Assembly: GCA_003605115.1 (NCBI GenBank)
Contig: QZKY01000008.1
Span: forward strand, 1-56,853
Reading direction: 5' to 3'
Source of the DNA: Oxalobacter sp.
GTDB taxonomy: Bacteria; Pseudomonadota; Gammaproteobacteria; Burkholderiales; Burkholderiaceae_D
DNA: 56,853 nucleotides
Part shown: in pieces, positions 17,779 through 26,406 of the stretch
Layout of the letters: every line of letters begins with the position of its first letter
Position numbering within the stretch: the stretch's first letter is position 1
The notes under the pieces: model-generated
Seen by the model: only the letters and a program-made list of their open reading frames with translations
Database searches by the model: none
Told to the model about the DNA's origin: nothing
Made by a program: the position numbers and the translations under genes

Positions 17779-18854
17779 GCTGTCCTCTGTTCAAATGGTG
17801 TGGCTTCGCCGCTAGGAATTTGTGATTCCGACGACGGCAACAATTCCGCCATGGTAATGGAAATGCGTTGCAATACATCGTGTTTTACTGCATCGTATGC
17901 CCGTTTGATGGCACATTCATAGGCAAAGGCGTCTGCACTGCCGTGGCTTTTGAATACGAGACCGCGCAAACCAAGCAAGCTCGCGCCATTGAAACGTGAA
18001 GGATTCATGCGCTGTGATATTGACCTGAGCGCTTTCATGGCAAGCAATGCGCCCAGCATGTTGAACACACCGCTCTTGAATTCTGACGTCAACACTACCC
18101 GGAAAAAACGCCCCAGACCTTCGGCGGTTTTCAGCGCGATGTTGCCGACAAAGCCATCGCATACCACGATGTCGGTCGTGCCTTCAAAAATGTCATTGCC
18201 TTCGACGTTGCCGTGATAGTTCAACACACCCTTGGCATGATCTTCACGCAGCAAGTCAGACGCCTGTTTGACGACTTCGTTGCCCTTGATTTCTTCCGTG
18301 CCAACATTCAGCAAACCCACCGTCGGCCTGGAACGCCCTTCAACGGAAGACACCAAGGCAGACGCCATGCGTGCAAACTGGCGCAAATGCTCCGGAGCGC
18401 AGTCGACATTCGCGCCCAAATCGAGCATGTAGGTCGGGCCGTTTTTTTGGTTCGGGAGAATCGTGCAAATGGCGGGGCGATCCACGCCCGGCAAGGTGCG
18501 CAAGAGGTAGCGTGAAATGGCCATCAGCGCCCCGGTATTGCCCGCTGAAAGACTGGCCTGCACTTGGCCTTCCCTGACCATCTCAATGGCTACGCGCATC
18601 GAAGAGTCGCGCTTGCGGCGCATTGCCACTTCGACAGGATCATCCATTTCGACCACGTCTTCGGCGTGCTTGATCGTCAATCGTGGGTGATTTGCAACGC
18701 CCAGACGATTCAGTTCTGCGCGAATGGCATCTTCTCTTCCGACGAGCACCAACTCTGCATCCGCGTTGCTCTTGAGGAAAGAAACACTGGCAGGAACCGT
18801 GACCTTGGTACCGTGATCACCGCCCATGCAATCGATGGAAATTTTTATGGTCAT
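17775..18854 (-). CDS. plsX: phosphate acyltransferase PlsX
   Basis: PlsX converts acyl-ACP to acyl-phosphate for PlsY in phospholipid synthesis; it is a peripheral membrane enzyme. The 359-residue protein begins with the signature [11 protein letters not shown] (residues 4-14) and has the conserved SAGNTGALM and [12 protein letters not shown] segments. The C-terminal 20 residues extend slightly past the usual end. A terminator hairpin separates it from rpmF upstream, so it may have its own promoter in the 87 bases between. Confidence 0.96.
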   Translation of the reverse strand: MTIKISIDCMGGDHGTKVTVPASVSFLKSNADAELVLVGREDAIRAELNRLGVANHPRLTIKHAEDVVEMDDPVEVAMRRKRDSSMRVAIEMVREGQVQASLSAGNTGALMAISRYLLRTLPGVDRPAICTILPNQKNGPTYMLDLGANVDCAPEHLRQFARMASALVSSVEGRSRPTVGLLNVGTEEIKGNEVVKQASDLLREDHAKGVLNYHGNVEGNDIFEGTTDIVVCDGFVGNIALKTAEGLGRFFRVVLTSEFKSGVFNMLGALLAMKALRSISQRMNPSRFNGASLLGLRGLVFKSHGSADAFAYECAIKRAYDAVKHDVLQRISITMAELLPSSESQIPSGEATPFEQRTA

Positions 18855-18941
18855 CGTTGTAATTCAGCACTATTTCCTGTTTCAAACTGGCAGGATGCGC
18901 GTGATTTCAATAAAACCTTATCATTACGTCAAATAAAAAAA

Positions 18942-18971
18942 TGGCGCATGGTCATGAAATCCAACGCGCCA
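18942..18971 (-). terminator. intrinsic terminator after rpmF
   Basis: The arms TGGCGC and GCGCCA (18942-18947, 18966-18971) enclose an 18-base loop. On the minus strand seven T follow directly. It would end or attenuate the yceD-rpmF transcript before plsX. The 6-bp stem is short, so partial read-through is likely. Confidence 0.6.
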
Positions 18972-18995
18972 CTCATTCCCATCCAATTAACGGGA

Positions 18996-19178
18996 TTATT
19001 CGTCGTTTTTGGTCTTGAGGACCTTTTTGCCACGGTAAAAACCGTTCGGACTAATGTGGTGACGCATGTGCGCCTCACCACTGGTCGGCTCAACAGACAG
19101 TTGGGGCGCGACCAAAAAATCGTGCGAACGGTGCATGCCGCGTTTGGAGGGGGATTTCTTGTTTTGTTGAACAGCCAT
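18996..19178 (-). CDS. rpmF: 50S ribosomal protein L32
   Basis: The 60-residue protein reads [20 protein letters not shown] at its start, typical of bL32. It has no cysteines, so it is the zinc-independent form. TAGGAG lies eight bases before the ATG. It sits between the YceD gene and plsX, the conserved yceD-rpmF-plsX order of proteobacteria. Confidence 0.97.
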   Translation of the reverse strand: MAVQQNKKSPSKRGMHRSHDFLVAPQLSVEPTSGEAHMRHHISPNGFYRGKKVLKTKNDE

Positions 19179-19289
19179 GGTGTTACTCCTAAAGCAAAAA
19201 TATATTTCGAAATTCTAACATAGCCAGTCAGCAATTTTGTTTGCCAAACCAGCAATTTACAGATAATGCCCCAAAATTGGGCTTGCGCA

Positions 19290-19799
19290 TCAAGAACGGC
19301 GCTTCAAATCTTTCAGCACCGCAAAGGGAGATGGCTTGTCAGCCTTAAGCCCTTCCAGTTTCGAAGCATCCGGACAAATCTCATGCTTCGGAGACAAGGG
19401 TAGTGCCAGCAAAACCTCATCTTCTATGAGATCGAGCAAATTCATTTCCCTGTTGCCAACGATGACATCAATTTCTTCATCACCCAGCATTTCCTCGATC
19501 TTGTCTGCCTCCGCTTCATCCTTTGCAAGGACAAGCACAGATTCAGACGCCACAGCTAGATCGAAAGGATTTAAGCAACGCTGACAAACAGGTCTGACGA
19601 TCACCGTTACCAGCAAGGTCAATTGGGGATGCCCAAACCTGCCTGCACTCCCGCTGAGCGACCACTTGAGCAAGCCTGTAGCGTTCGCGCCTTCCGCATT
19701 TACACTGGCAAGCCTTGGCAAATCAGCAAGCTTGATTTGCCCCTCACGATGTTCTTGCTGCCGGGCAAATTCGAATGCGTCAACGACCATTTCAGTCAC
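19290..19799 (-). CDS. yceD: YceD/DUF177 family protein
   Basis: A 169-residue acidic protein of the DUF177 family, linked in bacteria and plants to 23S rRNA accumulation and always near rpmF. It carries two conserved cysteines in VCQRCL, as in the family, and the acidic EDEVLLALPLSP motif. I chose the GTG at 19799, which has AAGGG eight bases upstream. An ATG three codons later (19790) is possible, with that signal too distant. It is divergent from maf. Confidence 0.88.
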   Translation of the reverse strand: MTEMVVDAFEFARQQEHREGQIKLADLPRLASVNAEGANATGLLKWSLSGSAGRFGHPQLTLLVTVIVRPVCQRCLNPFDLAVASESVLVLAKDEAEADKIEEMLGDEEIDVIVGNREMNLLDLIEDEVLLALPLSPKHEICPDASKLEGLKADKPSPFAVLKDLKRRS

Positions 19800-19939
19800 A
19801 GGCGACACCCTTTCCAGGAAAGAGGGCGATTCTAGCAAAAACCACCTTATCCGTCAAAGAGATAAGGCGTCAATCAGAGATACGGAAAACCGACCTTATG
19901 CGCCCCCTTTTTCAAGGCATTTCCGATATCATTCCCGCC

Positions 19940-20554
19940 ATGAAACACGCATCCACCCAACCCCGCCTCATCCTCGCCTCCAGTTCGGTCTATCGCAAGG
20001 AGTTGCTTTCCCGTCTTGGCATCCCCTTCGATGTGGCGGTACCAAATATCGACGAATCCCCGCTCGCTGGCGAAGCACCTGAAGCGACGGCACTACGTCT
20101 CGCGCAAGCCAAGGCCGAAGCTATTGCCGTAAAATTTCCCGGCGGACTCGTCATTGGTTCCGATCAAGTCGCCACACTCGACGGCGAGCAAATCGGCAAA
20201 CCCGGCACGCATGAAAACGCGCTCAAGCAATTGCAGATGATGCGTGGCCGTCGCGTGATTTTTCACACCGCGCTCTGCTTGTTCGACGGAAGCAAGCGTG
20301 GCAAGGACGCGGTGCAAATGCAAAACGTGCAAACCTTCGTCACTTTCCGCAATCTGTCCGATGCAGAACTGGATGCCTACCTGCGCATCGAACAACCATA
20401 CGACTGCGCAGGCAGCGCGCGCAACGAAGCACTGGGCATCGCCATCCTCGAAAAAATCGAAAGCGATGACCCTACCGCCCTCACCGGCCTGCCGTTGATT
20501 GCGCTCACCACCATGCTGCGCAATGCGGGTGTGCATTTCTTCGCCCAATATTAA
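19940..20554 (+). CDS. yceF: Maf family nucleotide pyrophosphatase, YceF type
   Basis: Maf proteins hydrolyse non-canonical or modified nucleoside triphosphates to monophosphates. The 204-residue protein starts at ATG 19940 and has the N-terminal LASSSVYRKELLSRLG, the DESPLAGE and GSDQVATLDG motifs and the C-terminal GLPLIALTTMLR. Its place next to yceD-rpmF-plsX matches E. coli yceF, whose product prefers 7-methyl-GTP. A second, different Maf lies at 52936-53556. The RsmI-like gene starts 3 bp later. Confidence 0.92.
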   Translation: MKHASTQPRLILASSSVYRKELLSRLGIPFDVAVPNIDESPLAGEAPEATALRLAQAKAEAIAVKFPGGLVIGSDQVATLDGEQIGKPGTHENALKQLQMMRGRRVIFHTALCLFDGSKRGKDAVQMQNVQTFVTFRNLSDAELDAYLRIEQPYDCAGSARNEALGIAILEKIESDDPTALTGLPLIALTTMLRNAGVHFFAQY

Positions 20555-20556
20555 AC

Positions 20557-21309
20557 ATGGCTGGCACACTCTATCTTGTCCCCAACACGCTCGGTCATGC
20601 GCAAGTCGATGCATCGCGTCCGCTCTCGCACATCATTCCCGAAGACGTGCAGGCGATTACCGCAAGACTCGGCTACTTCATCGCCGAAAACGCCAAAACC
20701 ACCCGTGCCTTCCTGAAACTGGTTTCCACCGCGCACCCGCTGGCGAAACCGCTGCAGGAAATCGCGATTGCCGAACTCAACGTCAACACAAAAGCCGATG
20801 CCCTCCCCGCGTTGCTGCAACCCATTCTCGACGGCAAAGATGGCGGCCTGATTTCCGAAGCGGGCGTACCCGCAGTCGCCGATCCCGGCGCCAATCTCGT
20901 GCGACTCGCGCACCAGCTCGGCATCACGGTGAAACCGCTCGTCGGACCGTCATCCTTGCTGCTGGCCGTGATGGCCAGTGGGTTGCATGGCCAAAGCTTT
21001 GCGTTCAACGGTTATCTGCCCACCGATGCCAGCGAACGCGCGAAGAAAATCAAAGCGCTGGAAGAACGCTCGAAGAAAGACGGGCAAACACAAATCTTCA
21101 TCGAGACACCCTACCGTAATAGTGCGTTGCTTGAAGCGCTGGCAGGCAACTGCAAAGGCGACACGCTGATTTGCATCGCCACCGATCTCACCGGAGCGGA
21201 TGAACTGGTGAAAACACAGACGGCGGCGCAGTGGAAGAAGCAGATTGCTTCAGGGACGCAGCCGGATATTCATCGGAAGCCGACGGTGTTTTTGGTGTTG
21301 GCGAGTTGA
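20557..21309 (+). CDS. RsmI-like SAM-dependent methyltransferase
   Basis: A 250-residue tetrapyrrole-methylase-fold protein. The GTLYLVPNTLG start, SEAGVPAVADPG loop and VGPSSLLLAVMASG strand match the SAM-binding core of RsmI (16S rRNA C1402 2'-O-methyltransferase). The segment after the first strand lacks the RsmI sequence around its CEDTR motif, reading FIAENAKTTR instead, and the protein is shorter. It probably belongs to the second, uncharacterised subgroup found beside maf in Burkholderiales, with true RsmI elsewhere. It starts 3 bp after maf, so the two are coupled. Confidence 0.85.
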   Translation: MAGTLYLVPNTLGHAQVDASRPLSHIIPEDVQAITARLGYFIAENAKTTRAFLKLVSTAHPLAKPLQEIAIAELNVNTKADALPALLQPILDGKDGGLISEAGVPAVADPGANLVRLAHQLGITVKPLVGPSSLLLAVMASGLHGQSFAFNGYLPTDASERAKKIKALEERSKKDGQTQIFIETPYRNSALLEALAGNCKGDTLICIATDLTGADELVKTQTAAQWKKQIASGTQPDIHRKPTVFLVLAS

Positions 21310-21365
21310 GCTTAGACGTTTGTTTTAACGAATAGCAATAAAGCGCTGCTTCCGTCCCGATAACC

Positions 21366-21587
21366 CTATTGTTTGTTCTCGTCACCGTGCCATACATGCC
21401 CAGCATTACACGCCCGAGCCACCTCGTGACAAGGTTCATCTGCATGGCGACGGAAAAAATGCTGATCTTCTTGCGTTAAAAGCAAAAGCATAGCTGGCGT
21501 TATGCTAACCAATGCCTCCCCAGCGGTGAGGCCCCCTACGCGGGAATCGGTGGCCAGATACTCTAAAACCCGCTCACGACTGATCAT
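21366..21587 (-). CDS. small hypothetical protein
   Basis: A 73-residue frame starting MISRERVLEYL, with GGAGG five bases before the ATG at 21587; ATGs at 21590 and 21599 are in frame. The protein is mildly acidic, with a central hydrophobic helix (ITPAMLLLLT) and a C-terminal His/Cys-rich part (HFFRRHADEPCHEVARACNAGHVWH) whose two Cys and several His could bind a metal. I do not recognise a family. It lies between two convergent core clusters near repeats, and could be a real orphan gene or chance. Confidence 0.45.
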   Translation of the reverse strand: MISRERVLEYLATDSRVGGLTAGEALVSITPAMLLLLTQEDQHFFRRHADEPCHEVARACNAGHVWHGDENKQ

Positions 21588-21679
21588 CATCGCCTCCATG
21601 CGGTGGTTATACTGAACATTGAGGAGAATAACATCGATTTAGCTGCTTGACCGAAGTGTTAGCTTGTCCGGACGACAAA

Positions 21680-22159
21680 TTAACGTCCAATGTAATTAAG
21701 TACTTCTCGTTCCATCTGGCCGGTTGAAACACAGCGGCCACCTCCGACTATTAGATGGCCATCCCAAGCATCACGCGCTTCGAGTTTGTATTCGCCGAAA
21801 AAGTTAACATTAACTTTGGTTTCGCTAGCCCCCAAACTCCGAACCGTGACGTTAAGTGACCCAAAGCTATCAATTTTGGGAGCTCCAAGAGTTCCTGTGG
21901 CTTCCGGTTTTCCACAGTCGAGATACGTGTCATTTGCTTTGAGAAAATAACGTGCAGTCAATAGCCCCGAGCTTTTTTCGATTTTCTCTATGGTCACATT
22001 GTGATCTGCGAACCAATCTACGGAACTAACCCAGATTTTTTCGAACGGCTGGTTGTATGTCCGAGTTTTCTCGACGTGGTACTCCCCAAGTTGCCCTGTT
22101 TTAATGCTTGCACATCCCACAATAGAAATGCTGATAATCAGAAAAACCAAAAGCCTCAT
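21680..22159 (-). CDS. small lipoprotein of unknown function
   Basis: I set the start at ATG 22159, preceded by an excellent GGGAGGAA five bases upstream. The 159-residue product begins with a basic-hydrophobic signal sequence and a lipobox IVGC (Cys at residue 16), so it should be lipidated and exported. The mature part has VEKTRTYNQPFEKIWVSSVDWFA, a segment seen in several small envelope lipoproteins, then beta strands and two further Cys. I do not know the function. It stands alone downstream of the palindromic repeat mosaic. Confidence 0.75.
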   Translation of the reverse strand: MRLLVFLIISISIVGCASIKTGQLGEYHVEKTRTYNQPFEKIWVSSVDWFADHNVTIEKIEKSSGLLTARYFLKANDTYLDCGKPEATGTLGAPKIDSFGSLNVTVRSLGASETKVNVNFFGEYKLEARDAWDGHLIVGGGRCVSTGQMEREVLNYIGR

Positions 22160-22570
22160 TTGTTCCTCCCAGAAAAAACTAACTTGGTACAGATCGCAAA
22201 AGCGCATAATAACATCGGCAACTGCGCTGGCCGAAGGCCAACACTCGAGCCGGCGCTGGTTTTCTTTCCGCTTAGACGCTGCCGCTGGCAGAATGCAAAA
22301 GCGGATCAGAAGCAAAAACTGTCTGAGCGGAGCGAGTTTTTTTGCTTCCCGCTTTTGCTGCACTGACAGCGGGAACCCGTAGGGCTGCGTCTCGCGGTCG
22401 CCTTCTTTGGCTTACCTTTCTTGGCGAGACAAGAAAGGTAAGTAGCCGCCGGGCTACCCCCGGCATGTTCAAACTACAGCAAAGTTTATCTCACCTCGAA
22501 TGCGAAAAAATTCGTGTATCTGTCCGGGAAAATTCGGGGTCAGAGTCAAAATTCGCTACGCGATATTTGA
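22160..22570. repeat. 411-bp gap filled with palindromic repeats
   Basis: No credible gene is seen here. It holds a long imperfect hairpin at 22295-22358 (outer arms GCAAAAGCG/CGCTTTTGC, inner A/T-rich arms). It also holds GTCTCGC (22388-22394) pairing with GCGAGAC (22424-22430), a perfect 12-bp stem CTTACCTTTCTT at 22411-22442, a GCCGGG/CCCGGC stem at 22448-22464, and the left half of an inverted repeat continuing into the trmH gene. The 22372-22464 block resembles intergenic repeats common in beta- and gammaproteobacteria. Confidence 0.7.
22411..22442. repeat. perfect 12-bp hairpin in repeat mosaic
   Basis: The arms CTTACCTTTCTT and AAGAAAGGTAAG flank an 8-base loop GGCGAGAC. No T-run follows on either strand, so it is more likely part of a mobile repeat than an intrinsic terminator. 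It forms the core of the 22372-22464 block. Confidence 0.75.
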
Positions 22571-22591
22571 CTACCGACCCCGGTTTTCCCG
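22525..22591. repeat. REP-like inverted repeat overlapping a gene end
   Basis: The arms CGGGAAAA...CGGGGTCAGAGTCAAA and the matching right arm (22561-22591) form a 31-base imperfect inverted repeat around GCTACG. The GGGGTCAGAGTC core resembles the REP sequences mobilised by RAYT (IS200-like) transposases. The right arm encodes the last codons and stop of the trmH-family gene. No transposase gene is in the window. Confidence 0.65.
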
Positions 22592-23365
22592 TTGTCTCAC
22601 CATCTCAAAAAAACACACCGCCGCACTCGCGGCAACATTGAGCGACTCCATCTCCCCCCGATGGGGAATCACAACCGCTTGCGTTGCCTTCGCCATCAAT
22701 GCTTCCGACACCCCCTGCCCTTCATTTCCAAACAACCACGCCAGCGGTTGCTTCAAATCGGCATCGTAAATCGTTTGCGTGGTGTGCGAACTCGTCGCCA
22801 ACACAGGCAGCGTAGACGCGTGCAACAGCACCGACAAATCCACATTCTCAAAAATCTTCAACACAAAATGCGCGCCCATGCCGGCACGCAGCACACGCGG
22901 CGACCAGGCCTGCGCGGTACCCGCACTGCAATACACCTCCTTGATGCCTGCTGCTGCTGCGCTACGCAGAATGGAACCGAGATTGCCGGGATCCTGCACC
23001 TGATCGAGCAGTACCGCATCCTGAACCAATTGTGTCGGCACAGGCAATTGCGGGACTTCCATTAAAAAAAGAATGCCAACGCCGTTCTCAACCTGGCTCA
23101 CCGCGTTGTAGAGCGCGTCCGGGAACTGGATGCTTTGCACGTTCATGGCTTCGCAACGCGCGACAATCGCTGCGACTTCCGGCAAAGCGCTCGCCGACTC
23201 GCTGATGACACACAGCAACGGCGCACCAACGTGCTGCAAATAGGCCTCACACAGATGCACGCCATCGAGCACGGTCTGTCCGGCCTTGCGTCGGGCTTGC
23301 GAGCTGGTCGCCATCCGCTTCAAGTCCTTGTACAGCGTGTTGTCACGTGAGGTAATGGATTTCAT
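22571..23365 (-). CDS. TrmH/SpoU family RNA 2'-O-methyltransferase
   Basis: A 264-residue SPOUT-class enzyme that methylates rRNA or tRNA ribose. The three family motifs are present: DQVQDPGNLGSILRSAAAAG, LFGNEGQGVS and IPHRGEMESLNVAASAAV, which builds the SAM-binding knot. An N-terminal substrate-binding domain precedes it. The final codons, ending Arg-Glu-Asn-Arg-Gly-Arg, lie in a palindromic repeat that also gives the stop. It follows rnhB by 4 bp at the end of the lpx operon. Target nucleotide unknown. Confidence 0.92.
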   Translation of the reverse strand: MKSITSRDNTLYKDLKRMATSSQARRKAGQTVLDGVHLCEAYLQHVGAPLLCVISESASALPEVAAIVARCEAMNVQSIQFPDALYNAVSQVENGVGILFLMEVPQLPVPTQLVQDAVLLDQVQDPGNLGSILRSAAAAGIKEVYCSAGTAQAWSPRVLRAGMGAHFVLKIFENVDLSVLLHASTLPVLATSSHTTQTIYDADLKQPLAWLFGNEGQGVSEALMAKATQAVVIPHRGEMESLNVAASAAVCFFEMVRQRENRGR

Positions 23366-23369
23366 CGTT

Positions 23370-23981
23370 CTATCCTAACAGTGCACGTACCGGAGCGTAA
23401 GATTTTCGATGCACCGGCGACACGCCATGCTCGCGCAGACGCGCCAGATGCAGCGCGGTCGGATAGCCCTTGTGCTGATCGAACGCATATTGCGGATACT
23501 GCGCATGCATTTGCAGACACACTGCATCGCGGGCGGTTTTGGCCAGAATGGATGCGGCAGAAATCGCTACCACCTTGGCATCCCCTTTCACAATCGCTTC
23601 GGCGCGAATCGGCATCATGGGACAACGATTGCCATCGATGAGCGCCAGCGTCGGCGTGACCTTCAAGCCTTCCACAGCGCGGCGCATGGCGAGCATGGAG
23701 GCTTGCAGAATATTGATCGCATCGATTTCGTCTTCCGTACAAAAAGCAATCGACCACGCCAGCGCGTGCGCCTTGATTTTTTCTGCGAGCGCATCACGTT
23801 TGGCTTCGGTCAGTTTTTTGGAATCGCGCAGCCCATCAATGGGCTTGTTGGGATCAAGAATCACGGCTGCTGCATACACGGGCCCCGCCAATGGCCCACG
23901 ACCCGCCTCATCCACGCCGCAAATCAATTCACCGTGCCAGGCATCGTCAAACAGCGGCAGATTGGGGTTTGTTTTTTTCAT
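23370..23981 (-). CDS. rnhB: ribonuclease HII
   Basis: It cleaves RNA in RNA-DNA hybrids and removes misincorporated ribonucleotides. The 203-residue protein has the type II active site: Asp24 and Glu25 in [14 protein letters not shown], Asp116 in ALIDGNR, and a later Asp in [10 protein letters not shown]. The C-terminal [23 protein letters not shown] is typical. It follows lpxB with a 25-bp gap, the usual lpxB-rnhB order. Confidence 0.96.
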   Translation of the reverse strand: MKKTNPNLPLFDDAWHGELICGVDEAGRGPLAGPVYAAAVILDPNKPIDGLRDSKKLTEAKRDALAEKIKAHALAWSIAFCTEDEIDAINILQASMLAMRRAVEGLKVTPTLALIDGNRCPMMPIRAEAIVKGDAKVVAISAASILAKTARDAVCLQMHAQYPQYAFDQHKGYPTALHLARLREHGVSPVHRKSYAPVRALLG

Positions 23982-24006
23982 GCCGCGCGCACTCTCAATT
24001 TTCGCC

Positions 24007-25164
24007 TCATCTCTTGCGCATCACATCCAGCACCGCTTGCGCACTTTCGTGCGCCGTATTGCGTAACAAACTGTGATGCATGTCGATGAAGCGCTGACGC
24101 AAGCTGATGCGCAAATTTTCATCCGTCAATTGCTGCCAAATGGCATCGGCCAGGGATTGCGGCGTTGCCTGATCTTGCAAAATCTCCGGCACCACCGTTT
24201 CCTGCGAGAGGATGTTCGGCAGCGAACACCATGGCGAGGTAATCATACGCTTGACGATCTGATAGGTCGCCCAATGCAATTTATACGCAACCACCATCGG
24301 CTTTTTGTGCAACGCCACTTCCAGCGCCGCCGTGCCGGAGGCGACCAGCACCGTATCGGCAGCGGCCATCGCGGCGTGCGACTGCCCCTCAATGATTTGA
24401 AGCGGAATATCCTGCAACCCGGCTTGTTTGAGTAATGCGTCAAAGTATTGACGTTGCGCGTCATTCACGATGGGCGTCACGAATTGGATCGACCTATCGC
24501 GTTGCGCGAGCAACTTCACGGCACCAGCAAACACCGCCGCATGATATTTGAGTTCGGACATGCGGCTGCCCGGCAGTACCGCCACCACGGGTGCCTCCTG
24601 TTTCAGCCCCAGCGAATTTCTCGCAGCCGTTACGTCCGGCTCCATGGCAATCACTTCCGCGAGCGGATGACCGACGTAGGTCGCAGGAATGCCAGCCTTA
24701 CGGTATATCGCTTCTTCAAACGGAAACAGCAAGAGCATGCGGTTCACGGATTCTCCGATTTTCTTGATGCGCCCTGCACGCCATGCCCAGATCGAGGGGC
24801 TGACGAAATGCACCGTCGGGATGCCCGCCGCTTTGAGTTGTCTTTCCAGACCGAGATTGAAATCCGGGGCATCAATACCAACAAACACCGACGGGCGTTC
24901 TTTGAGCAAAGCATCGCGCAAAGCGACTTGAATGCCCTTGATTTCGCGGTAATGGCGTAACACCTCGAACAGACCGCGCACTGACAGTTTTTCCATCGGG
25001 TAATCGCTGATGAATCCGTATTCGGCCATCTTCGCGCCACCAATGCCGTGCATCAGCGCATCGGGCAATTGCGGACGCAATGCAGAGAGCATGCGACTCG
25101 CCAGCAAATCGCCGGAGGCTTCTCCGGCGACAAAGGCGAGTGAGAGGTTATCGGGTGATGCCAC
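24007..25164 (-). CDS. lpxB: lipid-A-disaccharide synthase
   Basis: A GT19 glycosyltransferase that joins UDP-diacylglucosamine and lipid X to the lipid A disaccharide. The 385-residue protein starts with [18 protein letters not shown] and has [20 protein letters not shown] and the [18 protein letters not shown] segment. The start is a GTG at 25164 overlapping lpxA by 17 bases; no nearer in-frame start gives the family N-terminus. rnhB follows. Confidence 0.96.
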   Translation of the reverse strand: MASPDNLSLAFVAGEASGDLLASRMLSALRPQLPDALMHGIGGAKMAEYGFISDYPMEKLSVRGLFEVLRHYREIKGIQVALRDALLKERPSVFVGIDAPDFNLGLERQLKAAGIPTVHFVSPSIWAWRAGRIKKIGESVNRMLLLFPFEEAIYRKAGIPATYVGHPLAEVIAMEPDVTAARNSLGLKQEAPVVAVLPGSRMSELKYHAAVFAGAVKLLAQRDRSIQFVTPIVNDAQRQYFDALLKQAGLQDIPLQIIEGQSHAAMAAADTVLVASGTAALEVALHKKPMVVAYKLHWATYQIVKRMITSPWCSLPNILSQETVVPEILQDQATPQSLADAIWQQLTDENLRISLRQRFIDMHHSLLRNTAHESAQAVLDVMRKR

Positions 25165-25936
25165 GTGTCACACCATCGAGGAAGGTGCGCATCATGTTCA
25201 GGTGAGGAGCCGATTCCTGCGATTGCGATGCGTCATCGGCCAGTTTGGCTTTGGCATCTTCCAGCGAAAGGCCGGAACGGAAAATCGTTTTGTAAGCACT
25301 GCGAATATCGGAAATCTGCTGCGCCGAAAATCCGCGACGACGCAATCCCTCCGCATTGATGCCGTGCGTCTCAGCAGGCTTGCCGGAGGCCATCACGAAA
25401 GGCATCAAGTCCTGTGACAGCCCCGTACCGAACGCCGTCATCGCATGCGCACCTACTTTGCAGAATTGGTGAATCAAGGTTGCGCCCCCCAGAATCACCC
25501 AATCGCCGATGTGCACATGCCCTGCCAGCGTCGTATTGTTGGCGAAAATGGTGTTGCTGCCGACCTGACAATCGTGCGCAAGATGCACGTAAGCCATGAT
25601 CCAGTTGTCGTTACCCAAGCGCGTGACGCCGACATCCTGCGTGGTGCCCGTATTGAAGGTGCAGAATTCGCGTATCGTGTTGCGATCACCGATTTCGAGT
25701 TGCGTCGGTTCGCCAGCATATTTCTTGTCTTGCGGCGCGGCACCAATTGAGGAGAACTGAAAAAAAACGTTGTCACGACCGATGGTGGTATGCCCATCAA
25801 TCACAACGTGTGCGCCAATACGTGTGCCTGCGCCGATTTTGACGTTTGCACCGATAATGGAATACGCACCAATCTCTACCGAGCTATCTAGGTCGGCCTT
25901 GGGATCAACAATTGCAGTCGCGTGAATTTTTGCCAT
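25148..25936 (-). CDS. lpxA: UDP-GlcNAc acyltransferase
   Basis: First step of lipid A synthesis: transfer of a hydroxyacyl chain from ACP to UDP-GlcNAc. The 262-residue protein is built of left-handed beta-helix hexapeptides through about residue 190, then a helical C-terminus. The catalytic pair His118 and His121 lies in VHLAHDC, and FCTFNTGT and LIHQFCKVGAHAM follow the family pattern. It starts 2 bp after fabZ. Confidence 0.97.
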   Translation of the reverse strand: MAKIHATAIVDPKADLDSSVEIGAYSIIGANVKIGAGTRIGAHVVIDGHTTIGRDNVFFQFSSIGAAPQDKKYAGEPTQLEIGDRNTIREFCTFNTGTTQDVGVTRLGNDNWIMAYVHLAHDCQVGSNTIFANNTTLAGHVHIGDWVILGGATLIHQFCKVGAHAMTAFGTGLSQDLMPFVMASGKPAETHGINAEGLRRRGFSAQQISDIRSAYKTIFRSGLSLEDAKAKLADDASQSQESAPHLNMMRTFLDGVTRGITR

Positions 25937-25938
25937 TA

Positions 25939-26406
25939 CTACACCATTGATTTGCTTGCATCCATGGCGCTACGAATCGTGCACATGATTTCCGCTTCAA
26001 CGGCAACCTGCCCATCCACGGAGGCGGAAACCTTGTACTTGTAGACGCCGCGTGAACCGCGCAAAATTTCAGCTTCCATCTTGACTTGATCACCCGGCTC
26101 AATCGGACGCTTGAAACGCGCGTTGTCGATACCAGCGAAATACACCACAGAATTTTCATCCGGCTTGATACCCAAGGTCAGGAATGACAGAATTGCCGCG
26201 GTTTGCGCGAGGGCTTCAATCATCAGCACGCCCGGCATAACTGGCCGGTGCGGAAAATGGCCGTTAAAAATCTCTTCATTGATCGATACATTCTTGAGCG
26301 CAGTGATCCGCTTGCCGATTTCATAATCGAGCACACGATCCACCAGCAGCAACGGGTAACGGTGCGGCAAGTATTCGCGAATTTCTTTTATACCGAGTGT
26401 CTTCAT
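25939..26406 (-). CDS. fabZ: 3-hydroxyacyl-ACP dehydratase FabZ
   Basis: It dehydrates 3-hydroxyacyl-ACP in the fatty acid cycle and competes with LpxA and LpxD for the same substrate. The 155-residue hotdog-fold enzyme has catalytic His50 ([12 protein letters not shown]) and Glu64 (MIEALAQTA). Its ATGA start overlaps the lpxD stop by four bases. Confidence 0.97.
   Translation of the reverse strand: MKTLGIKEIREYLPHRYPLLLVDRVLDYEIGKRITALKNVSINEEIFNGHFPHRPVMPGVLMIEALAQTAAILSFLTLGIKPDENSVVYFAGIDNARFKRPIEPGDQVKMEAEILRGSRGVYKYKVSASVDGQVAVEAEIMCTIRSAMDASKSMV

Noticed and set aside
22053-22382. small frames through the repeat mosaic
   Set aside because: They cross several palindromes and the lipoprotein 5' end; composition reflects repeat arms.
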